Source of the DNA: Gammaproteobacteria bacterium
GTDB lineage: Bacteria; Pseudomonadota; Gammaproteobacteria; Steroidobacterales; Woeseiaceae
Direction: 5' to 3'
Length of the DNA stretch: 43,791 nt
NCBI GenBank assembly: GCA_029881055.1
Contig: JAOUNH010000003.1
Location: forward strand, 1 to 43,791
A program made the position numbers and the translations under genes. The notes under the pieces were generated by a model that saw only the letters and a program-made list of their open reading frames with translations, was not told the origin of the DNA and made no database searches. This document shows positions 8,428-16,071 of this stretch, piece after piece (position 1 is the first letter of the stretch; each line of letters begins with the position of its first letter).

Positions 8428-9192
8428 TCAATAAATGCCGACCCAGGTGGGTATCTTCTTCCAGCTGCTATTGAGATCCTTATCGAGCCGCTGGTAATCC
8501 GGCTCGAACTCGGAAACCAGCCGCCAGAAGCGCCGGGAATGATTCATGTGCTTCGCGTGGCATAGCTCGTGAATCATCACGTAACGAAGATGGGCCGGGT
8601 CCAGGAACATGAGGCAGTAATTAAGGCTGACCGTCCCGGAGCTCGAGTGACTCCCCCAGCAGGTGCGCTGGCCACGGACATGCATGTTTTTGAACGAGCA
8701 ACGCGTTACTGCCGACAGCGACCTCAGGATCGGCAGATATTCTGCCTTCGCCTGGCTGATCAGCCAGCGCTTCAATGCGCCGACACAAAGCTTTTCGTCG
8801 CTAGTCCGGCCCGACAACACCAGTCTGTTGCCGGTGCAGCGGTAGCGCACTGTGCGCGCCGCTCGCTCCGGCTCATAGGCTACCGAGTATTGTTTTTCGA
8901 CACCCGGAAGAACCACGGATCGCGGCAAGGCGAAGGGCTCGGCCGGGTGTTCCGCGGCAAAATTGTCGCGGGCGTTCTGTATCCAGCTCCGGTGAGCCTC
9001 GACGAACTCGCGCACGTCCTTAGGCCGCGTTCGTTTCGGCACAACCACCTCAACCCGCCCCCGGGGGTACACCTTGATCGAAAGTCGCTTGGCCCTGCCA
9101 CTCTCGCGCACAGAAAAGCCCGACATCGTGTCGGGCTCATCGTCATCTGAAAACAGGGCTAGTTGTCTGGCTGCGCTGAACACAGCCGTCAT
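8428..9192 (-). CDS. YgjP-like zinc metallopeptidase domain protein (DUF45/M48-type)
   Basis: This 254-residue predicted cytoplasmic protein carries the zinc-protease motif HELCH at residues 208-212, followed by HMNHSRRFW, the usual context of the YgjP/DUF45 family. A conserved TCWGSHSSSGTVSLNY stretch lies before it at about 178-192. The N-terminal half contains the family's beta-rich part (RLSIKVYPRGRVEVVVP). The substrate is unknown for this family. The repeat-protein gene ends 11 bp before its start on the same strand, so the two may be cotranscribed. Its stop is at the edge of the metal-operon control region. Confidence 0.88.
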   Translation of the reverse strand: MTAVFSAARQLALFSDDDEPDTMSGFSVRESGRAKRLSIKVYPRGRVEVVVPKRTRPKDVREFVEAHRSWIQNARDNFAAEHPAEPFALPRSVVLPGVEKQYSVAYEPERAARTVRYRCTGNRLVLSGRTSDEKLCVGALKRWLISQAKAEYLPILRSLSAVTRCSFKNMHVRGQRTCWGSHSSSGTVSLNYCLMFLDPAHLRYVMIHELCHAKHMNHSRRFWRLVSEFEPDYQRLDKDLNSSWKKIPTWVGIY

Positions 9193-9203
9193 TCTACGTA
9201 CTT

Positions 9204-9926
9204 TTACGGGCGATCGCCGCTAAAGCGAACGGCATCGGCCATCGTCATCTTGCCCTCAACGCCGCCGACCTCGGCCGTCTCGCTGATGAACAACTCGACT
9301 TCCTGCTCGAGCCTGATAACGCCTTTGACGCTGGATCCCGGTCCAATGACGATACGTGGCTTGCGCTGGTTGCTTTTACCCCAGCCCCAACCGCCGCGTT
9401 CTTCAACGATCAGGTTACCTTTAATGACCGCGCCTTCAACGACATCGACATCACCGGTAACGGTCGTTACATCAGCGCCGATTTCGGCGCCGATGAGTTC
9501 GATGTGCCCATTGACGTTGGAGACACCGTCGGAAACGCTGGAGCCTTTGCGCACATTGATGCTGCCATTGACGGCCTCAATTTCGCCGTCGACGGTGGCG
9601 GATTCGCCAACCTTCACCGCGCCGTTGACGGTAGACAGGTCATTTGCCTTCACGTTATCCGCGAGGCGCACGCCCCCGTTAACGGTAGATGCGTCCTCTA
9701 TGGTCGCGCCGGAATCCACGCGAATGCTGCCGTTGACGGTATTCACGCTTCCCGTAACCACGGCATTCTCGCCAACCGATATGCTGCCGTTCACGGATGT
9801 CGCGCCGCTGGACTCTTCGCCCGCACCGACCTTGATGCTCTTGTTAATCGAGGCGCCGAAAGCCGGCACCGTCAGCAACATCACGAGCAAACCAATGGTA
9901 AACGTCGTTTTTGTCAGAAATTTCAT
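9204..9926 (-). CDS. Secreted protein of seven 18-19-residue repeats, predicted beta-solenoid
   Basis: This 240-residue protein has a signal peptide (about residues 1-25, cleaved near AFG-AS). Seven repeats centred on VNG follow, beginning at residues 45, 64, 82, 100, 119, 138 and 156 (VTG in the last), each of the form VNGxIxV. The strict 18-19-residue spacing predicts a right-handed beta-helix like the polymer-forming bactofilin class, but exported. A Gly/Trp-rich break (about 178-183) precedes a non-repeated C-terminal part. The ATG at 9926 is chosen over an upstream TTG because the hydrophobic segment follows at once and AGGGG lies nine bases before it. Function unknown. Confidence 0.8.
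   Translation of the reverse strand: MKFLTKTTFTIGLLVMLLTVPAFGASINKSIKVGAGEESSGATSVNGSISVGENAVVTGSVNTVNGSIRVDSGATIEDASTVNGGVRLADNVKANDLSTVNGAVKVGESATVDGEIEAVNGSINVRKGSSVSDGVSNVNGHIELIGAEIGADVTTVTGDVDVVEGAVIKGNLIVEERGGWGWGKSNQRKPRIVIGPGSSVKGVIRLEQEVELFISETAEVGGVEGKMTMADAVRFSGDRP
9414..9794 (-). repeat. Degenerate 54-57-bp coding repeats
   Basis: The DNA encoding the seven VNG-centred repeats is itself repetitive, with the + strand words CCGTTGACGGT and CCGTTAACGGT recurring. The copies have diverged outside the VNG core, so this is an old duplication array kept by selection on the protein fold, not a recent tandem expansion. Confidence 0.6.
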
Positions 9927-10009
9927 CTCTTTGGACCCCTGCAACCTGTTTCCTGATTCTTAGATACCGCTCGAAACGAAATGGTTGCAAACCGAGGTAC
10001 ACTCGCCGG

Positions 10010-10894
10010 ATGACCGTAGCGCTCGAAGCCCGCAATATCCGAAAACAGTACCCCGGCGTGACGGCCGTCGACGGTGCCAGTTTTTCGGTCTGCGAAGGGA
10101 TCTGTTTCGGTCTGCTGGGACCCAACGGCGCTGGCAAGACCACGACCGTCGAAATCATCGAAGGCGTTACGCCCGCGACCTCGGGCGAAGTCCTCTATTA
10201 CGGTGAGCCAGCGGGCGCGCGATTCAGGCAGGAAGCCGGCATCCAGTTCCAGAATACCGCCTTGCAGGACTTCATCACGGTCCGGGAAACCATTGAAATG
10301 TTTCGTGCGCTTTATACGCGCAAGGCGGATTTCGACGACATCGTCCAGCAATGCTCTCTCGGCGACCTGCTTGACCGGGACAACCGGAAGCTGTCGGGCG
10401 GACAACGACAGCGACTCCTGCTGGCGGTCGCTCTCGTAAACAAGCCTCGCCTGATTTTTCTTGACGAACCGACAACGGGGCTGGACCCGCAGGCGCGACG
10501 CAATTTCTGGGATCTTGTCCAGAACATAAGAGCAGGTGGCGCCACCATACTGTTGACGACGCACTACATGGACGAGGCGCAGGTTTTGTGTGATGAGATC
10601 GCGATCATGGACGCAGGAAAGATCATCACGCAGGGATCGCCCGAACAATTACTGCGCGCGAGGTACGAGGGACTGATCATCGAATTACCGATTTCCGACC
10701 TCACCAACGGCCTGTCCGGCATCGAGCATACGGTATACGAGAAGCTGGGCATTATTGAGGTTGTTACGACTGACGTCAGCCAGTCTTTGCAGCAACTCAG
10801 GCCGCACGTCAGCAATCTGAACCAAATCAAGATTCGGCAGCCGAACCTCGAAGACCTCTTCCTGGATCTGACCGGTCACTCGTTGCGAGCGTAG
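10010..10894 (+). CDS. ABC-2 type exporter, ATP-binding subunit
   Basis: This 294-residue ATPase couples ATP hydrolysis to export through the membrane partner encoded next to it. The Walker A motif GPNGAGKTT is at residues 37-45, the signature LSGGQ at 128-132, Walker B LIFLDEP at 148-154, and the switch histidine is in LLTTHYMDEA. The C-terminal extension of about 60 residues is typical of the DrrA/CcmA/NodI group. I chose the ATG at 10010 because the fold begins immediately (ALEARNIRKQYPG); an in-frame upstream extension would overlap the opposite gene. The permease starts 5 bp downstream. The substrate is unknown; drugs, lipids or polysaccharides are known for this group. Confidence 0.93.
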   Translation: MTVALEARNIRKQYPGVTAVDGASFSVCEGICFGLLGPNGAGKTTTVEIIEGVTPATSGEVLYYGEPAGARFRQEAGIQFQNTALQDFITVRETIEMFRALYTRKADFDDIVQQCSLGDLLDRDNRKLSGGQRQRLLLAVALVNKPRLIFLDEPTTGLDPQARRNFWDLVQNIRAGGATILLTTHYMDEAQVLCDEIAIMDAGKIITQGSPEQLLRARYEGLIIELPISDLTNGLSGIEHTVYEKLGIIEVVTTDVSQSLQQLRPHVSNLNQIKIRQPNLEDLFLDLTGHSLRA

Positions 10895-10899
10895 CCGAG

Positions 10900-11922
10900 A
10901 TGCTGAGACGAATTTACGCCATCTTTCAGGCCCGCAATCGTGAATTTCTGCGCGACCGTGCCGCCCTGTCGTGGAACCTGATTTTGCCCATCGCGCTGAT
11001 GTTCGGTCTGTCGTTTGCTTTCGGTAACGATCGGGATGCGTACACGGTCGGCGTATTGCAGCAGGGTACCGAAATCAACCAGGACGTACATCCCTTCCTC
11101 AAGACAAAGTTCATACACTTCGTCGCCTACCAGGACTTCGACCTCGCAACGCTTAAGGTCTCCCGGCACCAAATTGATTTGCTCGTCGAGTTCGCGGAAA
11201 CGCCCCGATACTGGATCAATCCTGAGTCGCCCAAGGGCTACTTCGCGGAACTAGCGTTGCTGCAATCGACCTCCAGCGGCGAGACCAACATTGCCAAGCA
11301 GGAAGCCACCGGTGATGCCGTTGGCTATGCCGACTGGTTGCTGCCGGGCATTCTGGGCATGAATATGATGTTCAGCAGTCTGTTCGGCGTGGGCTATGTG
11401 GTCGTCCGCTACCGCAAGAACGGATTCCTGAAGCGCTTGCGTGCAACACCGCTGACGTCATTTGAATTTATCGCGGCACAGGTCCTCTCGCGGCTGGTCC
11501 TGATACTGCTTATTACGACCTTCATCTACACGGGCACCCACCTGATTTTGGGCACGCGCATGGAGGGCAGTTACTTCACACTCTTCCTGGTCGCGCTCGT
11601 CGGTGCCGCATCGCTGGTGTCTTTGGGCCTGGTGGTATCGGCGCGCGTCACGAGTGAGGAACTCGCTGGCGGACTCCTCAACCTGATTAATTGGCCAATG
11701 ATGATGCTGTCCGGCGTCTGGTTTTCACTCGAAGGCGCGCCGGACGTTGTCAGGTCGATCGCGAATATCTTTCCGCTGACGCACGTCCTCAATGCGGCGC
11801 GCGCCGTAATGCTCGACGGCGCCACGCTGATCGACGTCGGGCCGAGCCTGCTTGCGCTGACTGCGATGAGTGCCGTGTTCTTCGCCGTTGGCGCGAAAGT
11901 CTTTCGCTGGGGGCAGTACTAG
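10900..11922 (+). CDS. ABC-2 type exporter, membrane subunit
   Basis: This 340-residue permease has one N-terminal transmembrane segment (about residues 24-42), a periplasmic loop of about 100 residues, and five further hydrophobic segments from about residue 145 onward. This is the standard ABC-2 topology (DrrB/NodJ-like). The segment RKNGFLKRLRATPLTSFEF is the family's conserved cytoplasmic coupling region. It follows the ATPase gene by 5 bp, and its stop overlaps the tatD start by one base, so the three genes form one transcription unit. Confidence 0.92.
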   Translation: MLRRIYAIFQARNREFLRDRAALSWNLILPIALMFGLSFAFGNDRDAYTVGVLQQGTEINQDVHPFLKTKFIHFVAYQDFDLATLKVSRHQIDLLVEFAETPRYWINPESPKGYFAELALLQSTSSGETNIAKQEATGDAVGYADWLLPGILGMNMMFSSLFGVGYVVVRYRKNGFLKRLRATPLTSFEFIAAQVLSRLVLILLITTFIYTGTHLILGTRMEGSYFTLFLVALVGAASLVSLGLVVSARVTSEELAGGLLNLINWPMMMLSGVWFSLEGAPDVVRSIANIFPLTHVLNAARAVMLDGATLIDVGPSLLALTAMSAVFFAVGAKVFRWGQY

Positions 11923-12746
11923 TGTGCCCCGCCGCTAAGCTTGCGAAGCTGGTCGATATTGGTGCGAACATTGCGCACAGCAGTTTCGACGACGATCGCG
12001 AGGCCATGATGCGGCGCGCCACCGATGCTGGCGTCACCCGGATCATCGTCACAGGCAGCAGCGACGAAAGCAATGTCAGAGCAGCGGAGCTCGCCGAGCA
12101 GTCACCGGGCGTTCTGTATTCGACGGCCGGTGTGCATCCGCATCATGCGTCGGACTATTCGGACGACAGTGATGCGCTCATACGCGCACTGGTACAAAAA
12201 GAGGTGGTTGTCGCTGTGGGGGAATGCGGGCTGGACTACTTCCGCAATTTCTCGCCGCGTGAAGCGCAGCTGAGCGCTTTTCGCAGGCAGCTTGATATCG
12301 CGAAGGAGACCGGCCTGCCCGTCTTTCTGCACCAGCGAGACGCTCATGACGATTTCGTCGAAGTGCTCGAACCGGCTTTGCCCGACCTGTCGAACGCGGT
12401 CGCCCACTGCTTCACCGGGGAAGGCGAGTCGTTGCGAGAGTACATCGCGATGGGCCTCTATATCGGAATCACCGGCTGGATTTGCGACGAGCGACGCGGC
12501 AAACATCTTTACGATATCGTCTCGGCGATCCCGGACGATAAGCTCATGATCGAAACCGACGCGCCGTATCTGTTGCCGAGAACCCTGCCTGAGAAACCGA
12601 GCAGCCGCCGCAATGAGCCCATGTATTTGACGGAAGTCCTGCGCGTCGTCGCCGCAGCACGCGGCCAGACGGAAGCGCATGTCGCCGCCATCAGCAGCGC
12701 AAACGCAGAGCGATTTTTCCGGCTACCCGAATCAGGGCTGCATTAA
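11922..12746 (+). CDS. tatD: TatD family metal-dependent hydrolase / 3'-5' exonuclease
   Basis: This 274-residue TIM-barrel enzyme belongs to the amidohydrolase-like TatD family, whose members act as DNA 3'-5' exonucleases in repair and DNA fragmentation. Metal ligands are visible: the HPH pair in AGVHPHH, the glutamate in GECGLDYF, histidines in VFLHQRDAH and AVAHCFTG, and the aspartate in [14 protein letters not shown] at 11922 is used as start because the family's N-terminal LVDIGAN strand follows after nine residues and the GTG overlaps the preceding stop (TAGTG) with a G-rich stretch upstream. The 3' end overlaps the convergent macrodomain gene by 15 bp. Confidence 0.92.
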   Translation: MCPAAKLAKLVDIGANIAHSSFDDDREAMMRRATDAGVTRIIVTGSSDESNVRAAELAEQSPGVLYSTAGVHPHHASDYSDDSDALIRALVQKEVVVAVGECGLDYFRNFSPREAQLSAFRRQLDIAKETGLPVFLHQRDAHDDFVEVLEPALPDLSNAVAHCFTGEGESLREYIAMGLYIGITGWICDERRGKHLYDIVSAIPDDKLMIETDAPYLLPRTLPEKPSSRRNEPMYLTEVLRVVAAARGQTEAHVAAISSANAERFFRLPESGLH

Positions 12747-13241
12747 GACTGCGCGGTAATGCGCCAGGTCTCCCGGCGAGAAACAACAGAACAGAACTTC
12801 ACCGATCACCTGTGTCCCTTCAACAGCCGCGGATACAGTCGAAATCGCAATCTCGGTCGCCTCCCGCATCGGGTAGTTATAGACGCCAGTGCTGATCGCG
12901 GGGAATGCTATCGAAGCCACATTGTTGCTTTCCGCGAGCGCAATACATTCCCGGTAGCAGGAGCGCAGTATTTCGGCCTCGCCGCTTGATCCGCCCTGCC
13001 AGATTGGCCCAACGGTATGAATGATATGTTTAGCAGCCAAATCGAAACCGGGCGTCAATTTTGCCTGCCCGGGCGTGCAACCACCCAGGTGGCGGCAAGC
13101 TTCCAGCAACCTTGGGCCCGCAACACGATGAATTGCCCCATCCACACCACCTCCGCCCAGGAGCGATGCATTGGCCGCGTTCACGATTGCGTCGACGTGC
13201 AAGGTCGTAATGTCAGCACGGATAGCGCGAAGCGTCGGCAT
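12732..13241 (-). CDS. Macrodomain protein, probable O-acetyl-ADP-ribose deacetylase (YmdB/MacroD type)
   Basis: This 169-residue single-macrodomain protein has the ADP-ribose-binding signatures [23 protein letters not shown] (about 16-38) and [12 protein letters not shown] in the second half. MacroD-type enzymes hydrolyse O-acetyl-ADP-ribose and remove ADP-ribose from acidic residues in the cytoplasm. The family assignment is firm; the substrate is inferred from the NAAN and [10 protein letters not shown] motifs. It starts 6 bp after the NERD gene stop, making it the last gene of the run that begins with thrA. Confidence 0.93.
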   Translation of the reverse strand: MPTLRAIRADITTLHVDAIVNAANASLLGGGGVDGAIHRVAGPRLLEACRHLGGCTPGQAKLTPGFDLAAKHIIHTVGPIWQGGSSGEAEILRSCYRECIALAESNNVASIAFPAISTGVYNYPMREATEIAISTVSAAVEGTQVIGEVLFCCFSPGDLAHYRAVLMQP

Positions 13242-13247
13242 CGTCGC

Positions 13248-13814
13248 CTAGCTTAGCGCCGCTTTACGAATCAATTCCCAGTGTGGCTTGAAAGCCTCGA
13301 TCTTGAATTTGGCAGCCTTCTTGTCTGTCTCGCCAAATTCACGGACCAGCTGGTCGAGGTTGGTAACGAGTGACGGAGTACCCTTCGTAAAATCGGCACC
13401 GTCAAGAAACAGAATGCGCCCGGCAACTGGCACGTCGCGCACGATCTGCCGGACTGACGCAATCCGGTCGTACAACGCGGGCTGCGGATTGGAGAACGTG
13501 TACCGTCGTTCCTCGTTGATAACCGTCCAGTCCTGCAGCTTGTCGCCGCCGAACACCGCGCCCTTGACGTCTTTTACTTCGAGAATCAGTAATCCCTGCG
13601 ATGTCAGCAAAAGATAGTCGATCAGAATTTCGCCTTCGTCAGCGCTAGGAATCACGAGACCGTCGATGCGATCGAAGCTAATCTCCTCGATCGCCTGCCG
13701 CAATCCGCCTTTCCTGCCGCGCACGACACGCAGAAGCAGCCAGCCCAGCAACAGAAGGACAGCCAGCGCGGGCAATAACAGGGGGTAGGCGTTCGCCTGG
13801 AGAATATCGCTCAT
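13248..13814 (-). CDS. NERD-domain membrane protein
   Basis: This 188-residue protein has one N-terminal transmembrane segment (about residues 11-29), a short basic stretch, then a nuclease-related domain. The domain core is visible as EILIDYLLL followed by GLLILEVKDVKG, where the D and the E-x-K match the restriction-endonuclease-like active site, and by a later FSNPQPALYDRIASVR helix. NERD proteins are mostly uncharacterised; nuclease activity is predicted, not shown. It starts 9 bp after thrC and the macrodomain gene follows by 6 bp, so all are likely on one message. Confidence 0.85.
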   Translation of the reverse strand: MSDILQANAYPLLLPALAVLLLLGWLLLRVVRGRKGGLRQAIEEISFDRIDGLVIPSADEGEILIDYLLLTSQGLLILEVKDVKGAVFGGDKLQDWTVINEERRYTFSNPQPALYDRIASVRQIVRDVPVAGRILFLDGADFTKGTPSLVTNLDQLVREFGETDKKAAKFKIEAFKPHWELIRKAALS

Positions 13815-13823
13815 GGGCGGGGA

Positions 13824-15128
13824 TTATCCTATGCCCGGCAAGGCAGCGGCAAGCGAGTCCAGGCTGGGGTCGATCGACACGGATCGTGTCGGACGGGAAA
13901 GAATATCGGCGAGCTCCGGCGGCAAAGGCACACGCTCACCGATCAGGGGTTCGACGACGGTTTCGAATTTCGCGGGATGCGCTGTCGCTACCAGTATCCA
14001 GTCATTCTTTTCAGCCAGAGCCGGATCCAGTTGCCGCCAGGCATGCGTCGCGGTTGCCGTGTGAGGACACGTTGCGAATCCGAACTCACGAAAATCCTGG
14101 CACATCGCCGCTTTGATCTCGTCATCGCTGACTGATACCACACCGAGCTGATCCCGCAAGACGTCCGCGTCTCCGATTAACTTCCGCAGCCGCTCCATAT
14201 TACTGGGATCGCCGACGTCCATTGCAGACGCCAGGGTCTGGAGGCTGGCACGCGGCAACCATCTCTGCGTCTGCAAATAATCTGCGATCGTCCGGTTCGC
14301 ATTGGTTGCGAGGATGATTGGTCCTATCGGCAATCCCATTTCGCGAGCCATGATGCAGGCAAAAGCATTGCCCAGGTTGCCCGTAGGAATGATGAACCCG
14401 GGCTTTACTCCTGTGCGTCGGAAATGCCGCAAGCTGGCGTCCGCGTAGTAGGTGCTTTGCGGTAACAGGCGCCCGATATTGATACTGTTTGCTGAGCTGA
14501 AGCGATAGTCCCCGGCAAGTTTCGCGTCGGCCAGGGCCGCCTTGACCATCGCCTGGCAATCATCGAAGCTGCCCTTCACTTTCAGCGACAGGACATTGTC
14601 GCTCCAGCAGCACAGTTGATGTTCCTGCCGGGCCGACACGCGGCCTTCCGGAAAAAGCACAACGACTCGCATCCCTGGTCTTCGATCAAACGCAGCCGCC
14701 ACGGCACCGCCGGTGTCCCCGGACGTTGCCACCAGCACGGTCAGAGGTAGTGCCGCGTTTTTTTCAAGTCGCGACAGGCAAGCCGCCAGGAATCCCGCGC
14801 CGACGTCTTTGAATGCAGCGGTCGGCCCGTGGTAAAGCTCCAGCAAAGAAACTCTGCGGTCGCCCGCCTCTATCGCGGTAACAGGAATCGGAAAACTGAA
14901 GGTCTCCGCGAGAATTCCTTCGATCTCGTCCTCAAGCACGGACGCCTCGAAATACGGAGACAACAAAACATTCGCAACCTCGGGGATGGACTCAGCCGCG
15001 TCGAAGTCGGCTAGCCGAAACGTCGGCAGCTGCTCCGGCAGGTACAATCCGCCGTCGCTGGCGATACCGCACCGCAGCGCCTCATCGAGACTTACCGGTC
15101 CAGCGCCGCGTGTACTGAAGTAGCGCAC
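13824..15128 (-). CDS. thrC: Threonine synthase
   Basis: ThrC converts O-phosphohomoserine to threonine with pyridoxal phosphate. The PLP lysine is K107 in the GPTAAFKDVGAGF motif, and the phosphate-binding loop VATSGDTGGAVAAAF follows. At 434 residues it matches the long gammaproteobacterial form, and the N-terminus has the family segment STRG...VSLDEALRCGIASDGGLYLP. The start is GTG, one base after the thrB stop, with AGG-type purines just upstream. It is the third enzyme gene of the threonine run. Confidence 0.96.
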   Translation of the reverse strand: MRYFSTRGAGPVSLDEALRCGIASDGGLYLPEQLPTFRLADFDAAESIPEVANVLLSPYFEASVLEDEIEGILAETFSFPIPVTAIEAGDRRVSLLELYHGPTAAFKDVGAGFLAACLSRLEKNAALPLTVLVATSGDTGGAVAAAFDRRPGMRVVVLFPEGRVSARQEHQLCCWSDNVLSLKVKGSFDDCQAMVKAALADAKLAGDYRFSSANSINIGRLLPQSTYYADASLRHFRRTGVKPGFIIPTGNLGNAFACIMAREMGLPIGPIILATNANRTIADYLQTQRWLPRASLQTLASAMDVGDPSNMERLRKLIGDADVLRDQLGVVSVSDDEIKAAMCQDFREFGFATCPHTATATHAWRQLDPALAEKNDWILVATAHPAKFETVVEPLIGERVPLPPELADILSRPTRSVSIDPSLDSLAAALPGIG

Positions 15129-15129
15129 C

Positions 15130-16071
15130 TCAGCTCTCGATGCTTGCGCCGGGCGCGTTCATCGAGCTCACCCAGGACTGGCAGCTAATGCCAACTCCGC
15201 GGCAGGCCTGCTCCATTGCACTCGCAACATTGCGCGCATCGTTGTCCTTGCACAACGCGAAAATGCTGGGACCACTGCCCGACAATGTTGAGCCTAAAGC
15301 GCCCGCTTTCAGAGCCGCTGCAACCACCTCGTCAAAGCAGACGACATTACCTTTGCGATGCGGCTCGACGACAACATCACGCAATGACTGCCTGATCAAA
15401 TCAATATCATCGGTCGCGCACGCGTGTATGAACGCGGCCAGCAAACCCTGTTGCTCAAGCCACAGCTTCATCGGAACGGATTTCGGCAGCTGAAGTCGTG
15501 CCTGCGCCGTGTTGACCTGCAAATCCGGGTGCAGCAAAGCAACGCTCACACCTTTTGGCGCCGGTAAGCGCATAATTTTGGGCAGCAAGACCACTGGACT
15601 TAAGATCAGGCCCCCGAACAAGCTGGGAGCAACGTTGTCGGCATGTATGCCGCCACTGGCATATTTTTCACCTTCAAGGGCGAACGGCAGGAGTTTTTCG
15701 ACTGCAAGCGGCGAGTCCAGTAACGCGTTGACCGCGACGACAGCGGCAACCGCCGATGCGGCGGAGCTACCCATGCCGGACTGCAGCGCCACACCCTTAA
15801 ACACCTTTAGCTCGACGCTGCCTGCCCCGCCATGTGCATCCCAAAGCGCCTGTGCCGCGATCGACGCCGTGTTTTCCCTGGCGTTCGTTGACAGGTAAGG
15901 ATGGATTTCGCCATCGAGCCCGCGCACTTCGGCGACAGTGACTTCGTCATTATCGGTACGGCGCGCGGCAACGCGGTCGCCCACTCCAGCCACAGCGACC
16001 CCCAGCATATCGAAACCGACGCCGAGATTGGCGACCGAGGCAGGTGCAAACGCAGTTACAAAATCAGACAT
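15130..16071 (-). CDS. thrB: Homoserine kinase
   Basis: ThrB is a GHMP-family kinase that phosphorylates homoserine on the way to threonine. The 313-residue protein starts MSDFVTAFAPASVANLGVGFD, matching the family N-terminus. The ATP-binding motif GMGSSAASA is at about residues 99-107. The ATG at 16071 overlaps the last eight bases of thrA (ATGTCTGA), so translation is coupled. A start further upstream would lie deep in thrA and is rejected. Confidence 0.96.
   Translation of the reverse strand: MSDFVTAFAPASVANLGVGFDMLGVAVAGVGDRVAARRTDNDEVTVAEVRGLDGEIHPYLSTNARENTASIAAQALWDAHGGAGSVELKVFKGVALQSGMGSSAASAVAAVVAVNALLDSPLAVEKLLPFALEGEKYASGGIHADNVAPSLFGGLILSPVVLLPKIMRLPAPKGVSVALLHPDLQVNTAQARLQLPKSVPMKLWLEQQGLLAAFIHACATDDIDLIRQSLRDVVVEPHRKGNVVCFDEVVAAALKAGALGSTLSGSGPSIFALCKDNDARNVASAMEQACRGVGISCQSWVSSMNAPGASIES

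Noticed and set aside
8414-8435. AT-rich inverted repeat (TTTATTG/CAATAAA) at the end of the YgjP-like gene
   Set aside because: The stem is all weak pairs apart from one and has no suitable T-run; it is better explained as promoter DNA beside the palindrome.
10010-11922. Exporter pair considered as the missing zinc ATPase
   Set aside because: The ATPase pairs with its own ABC-2 permease, lies on the other strand, and has DrrA-type features.
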